A program made the translations under genes and the position numbers. Source: Acidobacteriaceae bacterium (GTDB lineage: Bacteria; Acidobacteriota; Terriglobia; Terriglobales; Acidobacteriaceae). Taken from it: a DNA stretch of 64,000 nt. Shown piece by piece: positions 1 through 8,502 of the stretch (the stretch's first letter is position 1; each line of letters begins with the position of its first letter). The stretch is taken from positions 1 to 64,000 of the forward strand of contig DAIDKP010000029.1 of assembly GCA_027449965.1 (NCBI GenBank), read 5' to 3'. The notes under the pieces were generated by a model. It saw only the letters and a list, made by a program, of their open reading frames with translations, was not told the DNA's origin and made no database searches.

Positions 1-923
1 AGCAGCGTGTTGTTGCTGATCGGCTTTTCGGGCCGGACGTCGCCGGGGAATACCAGTGCCCGATCGAATGAGATCGCCTGGAGTCGCTCCAGCACGTGCA
101 ACGCCTGCCGGCTGAGCGGCACGATGTGCGGCGTTTTCATCTTCATGCGCTCGGCTGGAATGACCCACCGCGCCTCCTTGATCTCGAATTCCGACCATCG
201 CGCGCCGATCAGCTCAGCGGTACGAACGAACGTCAGCGCCATGAGCTGCAACGCCAGGCGCGTGTGGTCGGAGCCCACATAGGCGTCGATCGCCTTCAGC
301 AGCTTCGGCAACTCGTTCTGGTCGATGCGCGGATAATTGCGACGAGTGCGGGGCTTCAGCACGTCGCCCGGCTTGATGCCGGCGACGGGATTGTGCGTGG
401 CGAAGTCATTGGCCATTGCATAACGCATGATTTGGCCACAGGTCTGCAGCACCCGCTTGGCAATGTCGGCGGCGCCGCGGCTCTCGATCTTGCGCACGAC
501 ATCGCGGAACGCTGAGGTACGGATCTGCCCGAGGCGCAGCGATCCGATGTCGGGAAAGACGTCCGCCTCGAGGCGTTTCAGCACGTAGTGGGCATGGCGC
601 TCATGACGGTTCGACTTCCAGTGCGCATGCCACTCGCGCGCGACTTCCTCGAAAGTCTTGCTGGCGGTGCGCCGCTCGGCGCTCGGATCGATGTCGTCCG
701 CCAGGAGCTGCCGGGCCTCGCGGTGACGCTCACGGGCTTTGGCCAGACCCACATCAGGATAGACCCCAAGGGCGAGCGTCTTCTGTTTGCCGGCGAATCG
801 GTACCCGAAGCGCCAGTAGCGGCCGCCATTGGGCGCAACGAGCAGGTACAGCCCCCCGCCGTCGCTGAGCTTACGGGGGCGTTCAGCGCGTTTCGCGCTG
901 CGAACCGCGGAATCGGTGAGCAT
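1..923 (-). CDS. P4-type tyrosine integrase, C-terminus cut by window edge
   Basis: A site-specific recombinase of the P4/CP4-57 family, which inserts islands into tRNA genes. The frame is open from an ATG at 921-923 to the window edge (about 307 residues). The N-terminus carries the DUF4102 arm-binding pattern (LSDGGGLYLLV at about residues 19-29). The first catalytic Arg lies in LTFVRTAELIGARWSEF, and the beta-hairpin Lys region in MKMKTPHIVPLS. The HxxR and Tyr boxes lie outside the window. The ATG was chosen because an in-frame stop lies 15 codons upstream and family members start at this point. The gene lies 164 bp beyond the 3' end of tRNA-Ser, in the same orientation, as expected for an island integrase next to its attachment site. 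Completeness cannot be judged. Confidence 0.88.
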   Translation of the reverse strand, partial: MLTDSAVRSAKRAERPRKLSDGGGLYLLVAPNGGRYWRFGYRFAGKQKTLALGVYPDVGLAKARERHREARQLLADDIDPSAERRTASKTFEEVAREWHAHWKSNRHERHAHYVLKRLEADVFPDIGSLRLGQIRTSAFRDVVRKIESRGAADIAKRVLQTCGQIMRYAMANDFATHNPVAGIKPGDVLKPRTRRNYPRIDQNELPKLLKAIDAYVGSDHTRLALQLMALTFVRTAELIGARWSEFEIKEARWVIPAERMKMKTPHIVPLSRQALHVLERLQAISFDRALVFPGDVRPEKPISNNTL

Positions 924-1000
924 CTGCTGGTACCTGAGGGTCCGCCAGATCCGATACCAGCAAATTTACCAACCCGGGACGAAGACAGCAAGGATGGGGA

Positions 1001-1080
1001 TGAGACGCCCTGAGAAACAAAATCGCCTGTTTTTTATGGCTTTTTTGCTGTCTCTGAGACGATTTGAGGCGGTCTGAGAC
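1001..1080. repeat. Phased TGAGAC hexamers between integrase and tRNA-Ser
   Basis: TGAGAC-like hexamers start at 1001, 1011, 1055, 1065 and 1075 (TGAGAC, TGAGAA, TGAGAC, TGAGGC, TGAGAC). Copies inside each cluster are exactly 10 bp apart, about one helical turn, and the clusters are 44 bp apart. Being next to an integrase and a tRNA 3' end, they may be arm-type integrase or excisionase sites. That role is inference. Confidence 0.5.
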
Positions 1081-1087
1081 AGGGAAC

Positions 1088-1115
1088 TGGCGGAGAGAGA
1101 GGGATTCGAACCCTC
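1088..1115 (-). other. Candidate attachment-site core in tRNA-Ser 3' end
   Basis: P4-type integrases usually recombine within the T-loop/acceptor 3' part of a tRNA gene. The integrase starts 164 bp away and in the same orientation, so this 3' segment, including the encoded CCA, is the likely att core. The matching direct repeat at the far end of the island would lie outside the window, so this is unproven. Confidence 0.35.
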
Positions 1116-1178
1116 GAAGGGCTTTTGACCCTTACACCCTTAGCAGGGGTGCGCCTTCGACCACTCGGCCATCTCTCC
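1088..1178 (-). tRNA. tRNA-Ser (anticodon GCU)
   Basis: The minus strand folds as a class II tRNA. The acceptor GGAGAGA pairs with TCTCTCC, followed by G and an encoded CCA. The anticodon stem CACCC/GGGTG encloses the loop CTGCTAA, giving anticodon GCT. There is a long variable arm and a T-loop GTTCGAATC. It lies about 130 bp downstream of csrA, as in many Gammaproteobacteria. Confidence 0.95.
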
Positions 1179-1305
1179 GGCACTTTGAGGCGGAATTCTC
1201 GGGTGGCTGGCATGCTTGGGTGTACAAGCAGCCCTCTGCCCCGCCGAGAGGGGCGCATGATACTGGAAATGCCGGGAGATTGGGACGCCTAAGCGCGTTG
1301 CACGC

Positions 1306-1566
1306 TCAAATCAGGACGTCCTGCACGTCCTTTCTCGCCGCCTCGCCCCCCTCCGACTCGGCGGTACCCGCATCCGGATGCGGCTCCCCGCCGTGCTGTT
1401 CTCTTTCCCGCTGAATGCGCTTATAGATCTCCTCCCGGTGGACCGCGACGCTCTTCGGCGCCTGGATTCCAATCCGGACCTGATTGCCCTTGACGCCGAG
1501 GACGGTCACAGAGACCTCGTCCCCGATCATCAGCGTCTCGCCTACTCGCCGGGTCAGTATGAGCAT
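1306..1566 (-). CDS. csrA: Carbon storage regulator CsrA with extended C-terminus
   Basis: A small RNA-binding post-transcriptional regulator that binds GGA motifs near ribosome-binding sites. The start [16 protein letters not shown] and the later [18 protein letters not shown] are diagnostic of CsrA. The usual protein has about 61-70 residues; this one has 86. The extra C-terminal part is rich in Glu, Gly and Ala and ends DVQDVLI. A strong ribosome site (GAGGAGGT) lies 5 bases before the ATG. The gene sits between alaS (68 bp upstream) and tRNA-Ser, the classic gammaproteobacterial order. Identity is certain; the role of the tail is unknown. Confidence 0.96.
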   Translation of the reverse strand: MLILTRRVGETLMIGDEVSVTVLGVKGNQVRIGIQAPKSVAVHREEIYKRIQREREQHGGEPHPDAGTAESEGGEAARKDVQDVLI

Positions 1567-1634
1567 GGCTTGACCTCCTCAGTTGCACTCTACACCCTTT
1601 AGGTGCCCTGCTGGATCGGTGGAAACCGGGATTT

Positions 1635-4280
1635 TCAGCCTGAGAGGCGCTCGCGCACCCAATCTGGCACTGCCGCAAGCGCAGCCTGAAGCGCAGCAGG
1701 GTCATTCCCACCCGCCTGAGCAAAATCCGCTCGCCCGCCGCCCCGCCCCCCGATACGGCCCGCAACCGCCCCAACCAGTTCGCCCGCCTTGACCCGGCCG
1801 GTCTGATCCGCGGTTACCCCAGCGACCAGGACCACCTTGTCCGCGCCCTGCACGGAGGCCAGCACGATCACCGCAGATTTGAGCCGCTCCTTCAGCCGGT
1901 CCACCGCGCTGCGCAGCGCAGCAGCATCGGCGTCGGCGACCCGGGTGGCGAGGACCTTCACACCGTTGATCTCTTGCGCGTCCGCAGCCAGGTCGTTGCC
2001 CTGACCGGATGCAAGCCGGTCCTTGAGCGCACGGATCTCCCGCTCCATCTGCCGAACGCGCTCGAGCGCCTCGCGCACTTTGTCCTTCACATCTTCGCGC
2101 GAGCTGCGCACGAGCTGCGCCACTTCCTTCAGCAGCGCATCATTTTGCTCGACAAACTCCACCGCGCTCTCGCCGGTCACCGCCTCAATGCGCCGCACTC
2201 CGGAGGCGACTCCGCTCTCACTGACAATTTTGAACAGGCCAATGTCACCGGCGCGCTGCACATGGGTGCCACCACAGAGCTCCATCGAGAACTCTCCGAC
2301 CCGCAGCACCCGCACGTCCCGCTCGTATTTCTCACCGAACAGCGCCATGGCGCCCGCCGCCACCGCGCTTTCGTACTCCATCACGCGCGTCTCGGCCGGC
2401 GCATTCGCACGGATCTGAGCATTGACGAGTCGCTCGATCGCCGTCAGCTCGTCACCGGTCACGGGTTGGAGGTGCGAAAAATCGAACCGCAGCCGGTCGG
2501 GCGCGACGAGTGAGCCCTTCTGTTGAACGTGAGTGCCGAGCGTCTTGCGCAGCGCTGCGTGCAGCAGGTGAGTTGCCGTGTGATTGCGTGCAATCGAGCT
2601 CCTGCGCTCAGCGTCTACCGTCGCACGGAGCATGTCGCCGACGCGGATCTGCCCTTCGGCGAGACGCCCGATGTGCACATAGGCCACACCGGACTTGACC
2701 GTGTCGACGACCTCGAAGCGTACTCCCGATGAGACAAGGCAGCCGGTGTCACCGACCTGGCCACCGGACTCGGCGTAGAACGGCGTGCGATCGAGGACCA
2801 CCTCGGCACGCTCGCCGGCGAGGATCAGCTCACTCTCGATGCCGTCCTTGCGCAAGGCCACGACACGTCCTTCGGCTTCGGTCTGGGTGTAACCCTCGAA
2901 TGCCGAGCGCGCCTCGATCGCCGCGCCACCGCGCATGTCGACCCCGAACTTGCTGGCTTCCTGGGAGCGGCGCCGTTGCGCCTCCATCGCGGCATCGAAG
3001 CCCGCCTGATCGATCCCCATGCCGCGCTCCCTGGCAATGTCTGCTGTGAGGTCCGCAGGGAATCCATAGGTGTCGTAGAGCTTGAACACGACTTCCCCGG
3101 GGATCACGGCCTGCGTTCCGGCCTCCCTCCCGATCGGCGGCAGATCCTCAATCACCGCATCGAGCAGGGACATACCCTTGGCGAGGGTCTCAGCGAAGCG
3201 CTCCTCTTCCTGCTGCAGAACGCGCTCGACCTGTGCGCGGCTGCGGGTGAGTTCCGGATAGGCCCCGCTCATCTCGCGCTCGAGAACGGCCACCAGCTTG
3301 TAGAAGAAGGGCTCACTGATCCCCAGCTTGTAACCGTGACGCACCGCGCGGCGGATGATGCGGCGCAGCACGTAGCCGCGCCCCTCGTTGGACGGCAGCA
3401 CGCCGTCCACGACCAGAAAAGTGCAGGCACGAATGTGATCGGCGATCACGCGCAGGGAACTGGAAGTGAGATCCGTCGTGCCGGCGAGGGCGGCGGCGGC
3501 CGCAATCAGATTGCGGAACAGATCGATATCGTAATTCGAATGCACGCCCTGCAGGACCGCGGAGATGCGCTCCAGACCCATGCCGGTATCCACCGAGGGC
3601 TTCGGCAGCCGGGTGAGCGCGCCGTCGGCAGCGCGCTCGAACTGCATGAACACCAGATTCCAGATCTCGACGAATCGATCGCCGTCCTCATCGGCAGATC
3701 CGGGCGGCCCGCCGGGGATTTGCGGGCCATGGTCGTAGAAGATCTCGCTGCACGGCCCGCACGGGCCGGTGTCGCCCATGGCCCAGAAGTTCGACTTCTC
3801 GCCCATGCGCGAGAACCGCTCCGGGGAGACGCCGATTTCCTTCAGCCAGATGTCCGCCGCCTCGTCGTCGTCCCGAAATACGGTGACCCAGAGGCGCGCC
3901 GGATCGAGCTTGAGCGTGCCGGTGAGGAATGCCCAGGCAAAGCCGATGGCTTCCCGCTTGAAATAATCGCCAAAGGAGAAATTTCCGAGCATCTCGAAGA
4001 ACGTGTGGTGCCGGGCCGTATAGCCGACGTTCTCGAGGTCATTGTGCTTGCCGCCCGCGCGCACGCATCGCTGGCTGCTCACGGCGCGCACGTAATCGCG
4101 CTTCTCTTTGCCGAGAAACACATCCTTGAACTGCACCATGCCGGCGTTGGTGAACAGCAACGTCGGGTCGTTGCCCGGCACAAGCGGGCTCGACGGCACG
4201 ACGGTATGGCCGCGTTCGCGGAAGAATTCGAGGAAGGCGCGGCGCACGTCGGCGGCGCCCAGAGAGTGAGATCGGGTCAA
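1635..4280 (-). CDS. alaS: Alanyl-tRNA synthetase
   Basis: Cytoplasmic class II aminoacyl-tRNA synthetase that charges tRNA-Ala and edits mischarged Ser/Gly. At 881 residues it has the usual length. The N-terminal catalytic core carries [15 protein letters not shown] and [18 protein letters not shown]. The editing domain has the zinc ligands HTATH (about residue 565) and CGGTH (about residue 668). The C-Ala domain ends with a Gly/Arg-rich DHHA1 segment. The start is a TTG 5 bases after the recX stop. No better ATG precedes the conserved region, so the exact start is a little uncertain. Translational coupling to recX is likely. Confidence 0.97.
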   Translation of the reverse strand: MTRSHSLGAADVRRAFLEFFRERGHTVVPSSPLVPGNDPTLLFTNAGMVQFKDVFLGKEKRDYVRAVSSQRCVRAGGKHNDLENVGYTARHHTFFEMLGNFSFGDYFKREAIGFAWAFLTGTLKLDPARLWVTVFRDDDEAADIWLKEIGVSPERFSRMGEKSNFWAMGDTGPCGPCSEIFYDHGPQIPGGPPGSADEDGDRFVEIWNLVFMQFERAADGALTRLPKPSVDTGMGLERISAVLQGVHSNYDIDLFRNLIAAAAALAGTTDLTSSSLRVIADHIRACTFLVVDGVLPSNEGRGYVLRRIIRRAVRHGYKLGISEPFFYKLVAVLEREMSGAYPELTRSRAQVERVLQQEEERFAETLAKGMSLLDAVIEDLPPIGREAGTQAVIPGEVVFKLYDTYGFPADLTADIARERGMGIDQAGFDAAMEAQRRRSQEASKFGVDMRGGAAIEARSAFEGYTQTEAEGRVVALRKDGIESELILAGERAEVVLDRTPFYAESGGQVGDTGCLVSSGVRFEVVDTVKSGVAYVHIGRLAEGQIRVGDMLRATVDAERRSSIARNHTATHLLHAALRKTLGTHVQQKGSLVAPDRLRFDFSHLQPVTGDELTAIERLVNAQIRANAPAETRVMEYESAVAAGAMALFGEKYERDVRVLRVGEFSMELCGGTHVQRAGDIGLFKIVSESGVASGVRRIEAVTGESAVEFVEQNDALLKEVAQLVRSSREDVKDKVREALERVRQMEREIRALKDRLASGQGNDLAADAQEINGVKVLATRVADADAAALRSAVDRLKERLKSAVIVLASVQGADKVVLVAGVTADQTGRVKAGELVGAVAGRIGGRGGGRADFAQAGGNDPAALQAALAAVPDWVRERLSG

Positions 4281-4285
4281 GTTCG

Positions 4286-4762
4286 TCAGTCCAGTTCGAG
4301 CTCGGCGCCAATGGCCGCGCGGATATCATCCGATGAAAAGCCCCGGTACTGCAAAAAACGCGCTTGCCTCGCCTTCTCGGTCCAGTTTGCCGGAGCGGCC
4401 GCACCGAACTTGCGGCGGCGTACTTCGCGCGCCCGGGCAGGCCAATCGGCGCCCGCCTCGAGCGCCGGGGCAATCAGCTCGGCGGGGGCACCCTGGGTCT
4501 TCAGATCGAGGGCGATGCGCACCGGCCCCTGACCCCGCTCGGCGCGGTAGGCCACAAAGCGCTCCAGGCAGCGCGCATCATCGAGCAACCGCTCGGCCGC
4601 AAGCGCCGCAAGCGTCTCAGCCGTCACTGCCGGATCGAACCCGCGCTCGATCAGCTTGCGGCCGAGTTCGACGCTGAAGTGGTCGCGGCGCGCCAGCAGC
4701 CCCAGGGCAGCAGCCCGGACGCGGCCCGGGTCGCCGGGCGCCTCAGGCCGTGGCCGCTTCAC
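4286..4762 (-). CDS. recX: Regulatory protein RecX
   Basis: Modulator that binds RecA filaments and limits recombinase activity. The product has about 158 residues, normal for RecX. It shows repeated three-helix units: [18 protein letters not shown], then [22 protein letters not shown], then a C-terminal [17 protein letters not shown]. The open frame runs further upstream to 5023, but that part is only the shadow of recA. I chose the GTG at 4760-4762, which overlaps the recA 3' end by 20 bp and begins just before the conserved region. It lies between recA and alaS on the same strand, so co-expression is likely. Confidence 0.88.
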   Translation of the reverse strand: MKRPRPEAPGDPGRVRAAALGLLARRDHFSVELGRKLIERGFDPAVTAETLAALAAERLLDDARCLERFVAYRAERGQGPVRIALDLKTQGAPAELIAPALEAGADWPARAREVRRRKFGAAAPANWTEKARQARFLQYRGFSSDDIRAAIGAELELD

Positions 4763-5780
4763 CGCCGGTGCTGCGCGGCGGACGCGCCGGCAGCAACCGG
4801 GCACGCACTTCCGCTTCGATCTCCCGCGCCACCTCCGGATTGTTCTGCAGGAACTGGCGGGCATTGTCCTTGCCCTGGCCGATCCGGTTGCCTTTGTAGG
4901 AATACCAGGCGCCGGACTTCTCGATGATTTCCTGCGCGCTGGCCAGGTCAATGATCTCGCCCTCGCGAGAGATGCCCTGTCCGTACATGATTTCGAACTC
5001 GGCCTCGCGAAACGGCGGCGCAACCTTGTTCTTGACCACTTTGACGCGGGTCATGTTGCCGACCACTTCATCGCCGTTCTTGATTGCACCGATGCGGCGG
5101 ATATCCAGTCGTACCGAGGCGTAGAACTTCAGCGCATTGCCGCCCGTGGTGGTCTCGGGGCTACCGAACATGACGCCGATCTTCATGCGAATCTGGTTGA
5201 TGAAGATCACGATGGTATTGGACCGCTTGATGTTGCCGGTCAGCTTGCGCAGCGCCTGTGACATCAGTCGTGCCTGCAGGCCCACCTGCATCTCGCCCAT
5301 CTCACCTTCGATTTCAGCCTTGGGGGTCAGCGCCGCCACCGAGTCGACCACGACGATGTCGACCGCGTTGGAACGCACCAACATGTCGGTGATCTCGAGC
5401 GCCTGCTCGCCGGTGTCGGGCTGCGAGACCAGCAGGTCTGCGATGTTCACGCCGAGCTTCTCGGCATAGGCCGGATCGAGCGCGTGCTCGGCGTCGACGA
5501 ATGCCGCCAGGCCGCCAGCGCGTTGTGCCTCGGCGATGATTTGCAGGGTGATGGTGGTCTTGCCGGAACTCTCCGGGCCATAAATTTCGATCACACGGCC
5601 ACGGGGCACGCCGCCGACGCCAAGCGCTGCGTCAAAGCTGATCGATCCGGTTGAGATCACGGAGATTGGCACAATCGCTTCACGCGCGCCCAGCCGCATG
5701 ATCGAGCCTTTGCCAAACTGCTTTTCAATCTGCGAAAGCGCGCTTTCTACTGCTCGCGCCCGATCATCGGCTGCTGCCAT
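4743..5780 (-). CDS. recA: Recombinase RecA
   Basis: ATP-dependent strand-exchange protein and SOS coprotease. At 345 residues it has full length. The Walker A motif GPESSGKT is at residues 68-75. Other RecA signatures visible are [50 protein letters not shown] (loop L2) and [12 protein letters not shown]. The ATG has a CAGGAG ribosome site about 9 bases upstream. It heads the recA-recX-alaS-csrA series. A candidate repressor site lies about 100-125 bp upstream. The family is certain, and the sequence looks proteobacterial rather than acidobacterial (inference from recall). Confidence 0.98.
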   Translation of the reverse strand: MAAADDRARAVESALSQIEKQFGKGSIMRLGAREAIVPISVISTGSISFDAALGVGGVPRGRVIEIYGPESSGKTTITLQIIAEAQRAGGLAAFVDAEHALDPAYAEKLGVNIADLLVSQPDTGEQALEITDMLVRSNAVDIVVVDSVAALTPKAEIEGEMGEMQVGLQARLMSQALRKLTGNIKRSNTIVIFINQIRMKIGVMFGSPETTTGGNALKFYASVRLDIRRIGAIKNGDEVVGNMTRVKVVKNKVAPPFREAEFEIMYGQGISREGEIIDLASAQEIIEKSGAWYSYKGNRIGQGKDNARQFLQNNPEVAREIEAEVRARLLPARPPRSTGGEAATA

Positions 5781-5880
5781 GGGGAGTGTCTCCTGTGTGA
5801 TTGTGCAATCGCTCCTGTGAACAGGCGCGTGACGCGGCTGTCGAAGGAGAGAGATGATTTCCGGTTCAACGGAATTCTAG

Positions 5881-5906
5881 CAGTAGTCAGGCTTTGCATA
5901 CTACTG
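5881..5906. promoter_or_regulatory. Inverted repeat upstream of recA, candidate SOS operator
   Basis: CAGTAGT (5881-5887) and ACTACTG (5900-5906) form a perfect 7-bp inverted repeat with a 12-base spacer. On the minus strand it is followed at once by TAGAAT, a plausible -10 box for recA. The half-sites resemble the AGTAGT/ACTACT halves of the Xanthomonas-type LexA box, but the spacer is 9 bases longer. A LexA role is inference. Confidence 0.4.
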
Positions 5907-6014
5907 ACGCCGGAATCAGTGGATGATGGGTGTGGCGGCGGGAAGCGGGAAGCTGCGATGGGACGGACGGGCGGGGCGGGATGATGAAGTCTGCCGCGAG
6001 CATGGATCTCTGGG

Positions 6015-6476
6015 TCAGTGGCTCTCGGCCAGTTCCCAGGGGCGCGTGGGAGATGCAGCGGAGGTTTCGCGACCCTTCACGCGGTCATATTGGTAGAGGT
6101 CGCTGGTGGTGCCGAGCGATTCGTTGTAGAGGCTGACTCCGCCGGTGATGACGGTCATCTCCTCTGTGAAGCGATGGATGGCGCGGAGCTGGTCGGCGGT
6201 GGCGGGAAGCTCGAAGCGGCTGACCTGAAGGAATTTCTGGTATCCGCGATCGAGCAGCCGGGCAATCTCGCCGGCTATGGCCACGCCCGGACGCTCGAGA
6301 TAGGCAAATATGGCGCCCGCGGTGTCGTTTGTATCCCCGTTGTGCGGATAAAGGACAGCGGCACAGCCGTACTTCTGGACGCGTAGGCCAACGGGTGTTT
6401 CGGCGACTTCAAACTCATGCTGCCGCAGGGCAGCGATCGCTTCTGCAAAGCTGGCTTTGACAATCTTCCGGTTCAT
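6015..6476 (-). CDS. Hypothetical protein, 153 aa
   Basis: I do not recognise a named family. The ATG at 6474-6476 has AGGGAG 7 bases upstream and was preferred over the longer frame reaching 6596. The product is soluble, with no signal peptide or membrane segment. It has alternating hydrophobic strands (GLRVQKYGCAAVLYP, AMDGTG-type turns absent) and a basic helix (LLDRGYQKFLQVS). It ends with a Tyr-containing segment (TSDLYQYDRVKGRE). It is the first gene on the acidobacterial side of the junction and is transcribed toward recA's upstream region. Its partner on the other strand is the JAMM gene, 165 bp away. Confidence 0.65.
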   Translation of the reverse strand: MNRKIVKASFAEAIAALRQHEFEVAETPVGLRVQKYGCAAVLYPHNGDTNDTAGAIFAYLERPGVAIAGEIARLLDRGYQKFLQVSRFELPATADQLRAIHRFTEEMTVITGGVSLYNESLGTTSDLYQYDRVKGRETSAASPTRPWELAESH

Positions 6477-6640
6477 CGTGGTGCTCCCTTTGTATTTTGT
6501 GTGGCGCGATGCGGATCGTGTGTGTGGGTTTCTGGCCCAAATCCGCCGGGACTCGTAATCTAACCATACCCTTATCGGCGCAGGGGCTAATAGCATTTAC
6601 TCTCGCACACGGCTTGTGCGGGCTGCAATGAGAAGAGAGG

Positions 6641-7123
6641 TTGAGGATTGGCAAGTTGTTGAAGATCAGTGAATCAGCATACCGAAAGGTGATACAGGAG
6701 GCTCGGGAGGCGTGGCCGCTGGAGTGTTGTGGCGCTCTGCTTGGGACGCGTGGCGAGGGTTCGCCGAGGGTTGTGGAGGTGCTGCCCGCTGTGTACCCGG
6801 AGACGGAGACGGCGCAGGATCGATTTCGGATCTCCGGGCAGGATATGGTTCGATTTCAGGCGCAGGCTGAGCGGACGGGATGGGAGATTATGGGGTTTTA
6901 TCACTCGCATCCGGTCCTGCAGACGGCGGTGGCTGGTGGTTGGCAAGAGGACGAGCCGCCGACTCCCTCGCAAGCTGATCGAGAGGGTGCGACGTGGACG
7001 GATTGCTATACGGTGATCGTGAGTATGACGGAGGATGGCCGGAGCGCTGTGGGCGGCTATCTGCTGACCGGCGAGACGCTTGCGACGCGCGCACTGGCTG
7101 CTGTTTCGCTGGAGTGGACTTAG
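6641..7123 (+). CDS. JAMM/Mov34 (MPN) metalloprotease-like protein
   Basis: A zinc isopeptidase-type protein. Bacterial members (Mec/Mec+ type) trim C-terminal residues from ubiquitin-like sulfur carriers. The catalytic JAMM set is visible: Glu28 in PLECCGALLG, HSHP at about residues 88-91, and S-x-x-D (SQAD) at about 110-113. The length of 160 residues fits stand-alone bacterial MPN domains. The start is a TTG at 6641; TTGs at 6656/6659 are alternatives. It is followed after 70 bp by a ThiF-rhodanese fusion on the same strand, which supports a role in sulfur-carrier maturation. No carrier gene (ThiS/CysO/MoaD) is seen nearby. Confidence 0.85.
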   Translation: MRIGKLLKISESAYRKVIQEAREAWPLECCGALLGTRGEGSPRVVEVLPAVYPETETAQDRFRISGQDMVRFQAQAERTGWEIMGFYHSHPVLQTAVAGGWQEDEPPTPSQADREGATWTDCYTVIVSMTEDGRSAVGGYLLTGETLATRALAAVSLEWT

Positions 7124-7193
7124 GTTGAGCCTGGTTTGGCAATCTGAAGAGTGGCGTGGCGGACGGCGTGCTCCTACAATTCAGGAAGAAGTG

Positions 7194-8393
7194 ATGCGTG
7201 AGCGACCCAAATCCGATGAGCCGGACAAAGTGCATGGGGCTGACCTGAGCGCTGAGGAGCGGCAGCGGTATGCGCGGCACCTGATTTTGCCGGAAGTGGG
7301 CGAGGCAGGCCAGAGAAAGCTGAAGGCTGCGCGGGTGCTGTGCGTTGGGTTGGGCGGACTTGGCTCGCCGGTGGCGCTGTATCTGGCGGCTGCGGGAGTG
7401 GGTACGCTGGGGCTGGTGGACGGCGACCGTGTGGACAGGACGAATCTGCAACGGCAAGTGCTTCATTCGACGCCGGATGTTGGCGATTTGAAGATGGATT
7501 CGGCGCGGCGTAAGCTGGAGGCCCTGAATCCGGCGGTGCGGATTGAAGCGCATCCGATTATGCTGCGCGCCTCGAATGCTCTGGAGCTGATTGCCGACTA
7601 TGACGTGGTGGTGGACGGAAGCGACAACTTTGCCACGCGCTACCTGGTGAATGACGCCTGCGTGCTGACAGGCAAGCCGAATGTCTATGGCAGCATTTTT
7701 CGCTTTGAAGGCCAGGCAAGCGTCTTTGCTCACGAGGAGGGTCCGTGCTATCGGTGCCTTTATCCGGAGCCGCCGTCGCCGGGCATGATTCCCGATTGTG
7801 CCGAAGGCGGCGTGCTGGGTGTGCTGCCGGGGATGATTGGAACGATTCAGGCGACGGAGGCGATCAAGCTGATTCTGGGCCTGGAAGGCACACTGACGGG
7901 CAGGCTGCTGATTGCCGACGCACTGTCCATGCGATTTCATACACTGACATTGCGCCGCAATCCGGAGTGCCCGGTCTGCGGCGAGATGCCTACCATTCAA
8001 ACACTGATCGAGTATCAGGAACTGTGTGGGTGGATGAGTCATTCAACCGACGAAAAGGAGATGCCCATGAAGAACGGAATTCCACAGATTACGGTTCACG
8101 AGTTGAAACGCCGTCGTGAGGCGCAGGAACCCCATCTGCTGCTGGATGTGCGGGAGCCGTGGGAACATGCCGTAGCCCACATCGGAGGCCACCTGATGCC
8201 GCAGGGTGAAGTGGCCGCGCGGCTGCATGAACTGGATCGAGAGCAGGAGATTGTGGTGCATTGCCACGGCGGGGTCCGCAGCCAGCGCATTGCAGAACTG
8301 CTGCGACAGAATGGCTTTGAGCGCGTGAGCAACCTGGCCGGCGGCATCCACGCGTGGTCGGTGGAGATTGACCCGAAGGTGCCGACTTATTGA
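7194..8393 (+). CDS. MoeZ-like fusion: ThiF/MoeB adenylyltransferase plus rhodanese
   Basis: An E1-like enzyme that adenylates the C-terminal Gly of sulfur carriers; its rhodanese domain then supplies sulfur as thiocarboxylate. The product has 399 residues. The N-terminal part carries GLGGLGSPV (nucleotide loop, about 52-60), DGDRVDRTNLQRQ, and the catalytic Cys region IPDCAEGG (about 200). Zinc Cys pairs are CYRC (about 184) and CPVC (about 259). The C-terminal rhodanese domain has the active loop CHGGVRS (about 355). The ATG at 7194 follows AGGAAG; the frame extends further upstream but overlaps the JAMM gene. It likely acts in molybdopterin, thiamine or cysteine biosynthesis; which one cannot be told. 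Confidence 0.93.
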   Translation: MRERPKSDEPDKVHGADLSAEERQRYARHLILPEVGEAGQRKLKAARVLCVGLGGLGSPVALYLAAAGVGTLGLVDGDRVDRTNLQRQVLHSTPDVGDLKMDSARRKLEALNPAVRIEAHPIMLRASNALELIADYDVVVDGSDNFATRYLVNDACVLTGKPNVYGSIFRFEGQASVFAHEEGPCYRCLYPEPPSPGMIPDCAEGGVLGVLPGMIGTIQATEAIKLILGLEGTLTGRLLIADALSMRFHTLTLRRNPECPVCGEMPTIQTLIEYQELCGWMSHSTDEKEMPMKNGIPQITVHELKRRREAQEPHLLLDVREPWEHAVAHIGGHLMPQGEVAARLHELDREQEIVVHCHGGVRSQRIAELLRQNGFERVSNLAGGIHAWSVEIDPKVPTY

Positions 8394-8502
8394 TTGGTGG
8401 TTGGTATCACCCAATCCGGCGCAACAGACGATGTGGCTGGATGTATCTCTTGCAGGTTGCCAACAAGGCGCAGTTTTCTGGCAGCCTGCTGAGGGATTTT
8501 GG

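Noticed and set aside
588..1013. Plus-strand frame of 141 codons near the left edge
   Set aside because: It is opposite the integrase, which has family motifs on the minus strand; no ribosome site and no recognisable domain.
1021..1086. Intrinsic terminator after tRNA-Ser made by CTGTCTC/GAGACAG
   Set aside because: The stem arises from the phased repeats. On the transcribed strand it is followed by an A-run rather than a T-run.
2976..4532. Plus-strand open frame of about 518 codons
   Set aside because: It lies opposite alaS and recX, whose motifs are clear. The translation is Arg/Gly/His-rich without domains, typical of an antisense shadow in GC-rich DNA.
4763..5023. N-terminal extension of recX
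   Set aside because: The extra 87 codons run entirely inside recA in another frame and are Arg/Ser/Pro-rich noise; the RecX fold begins at the GTG at 4762.
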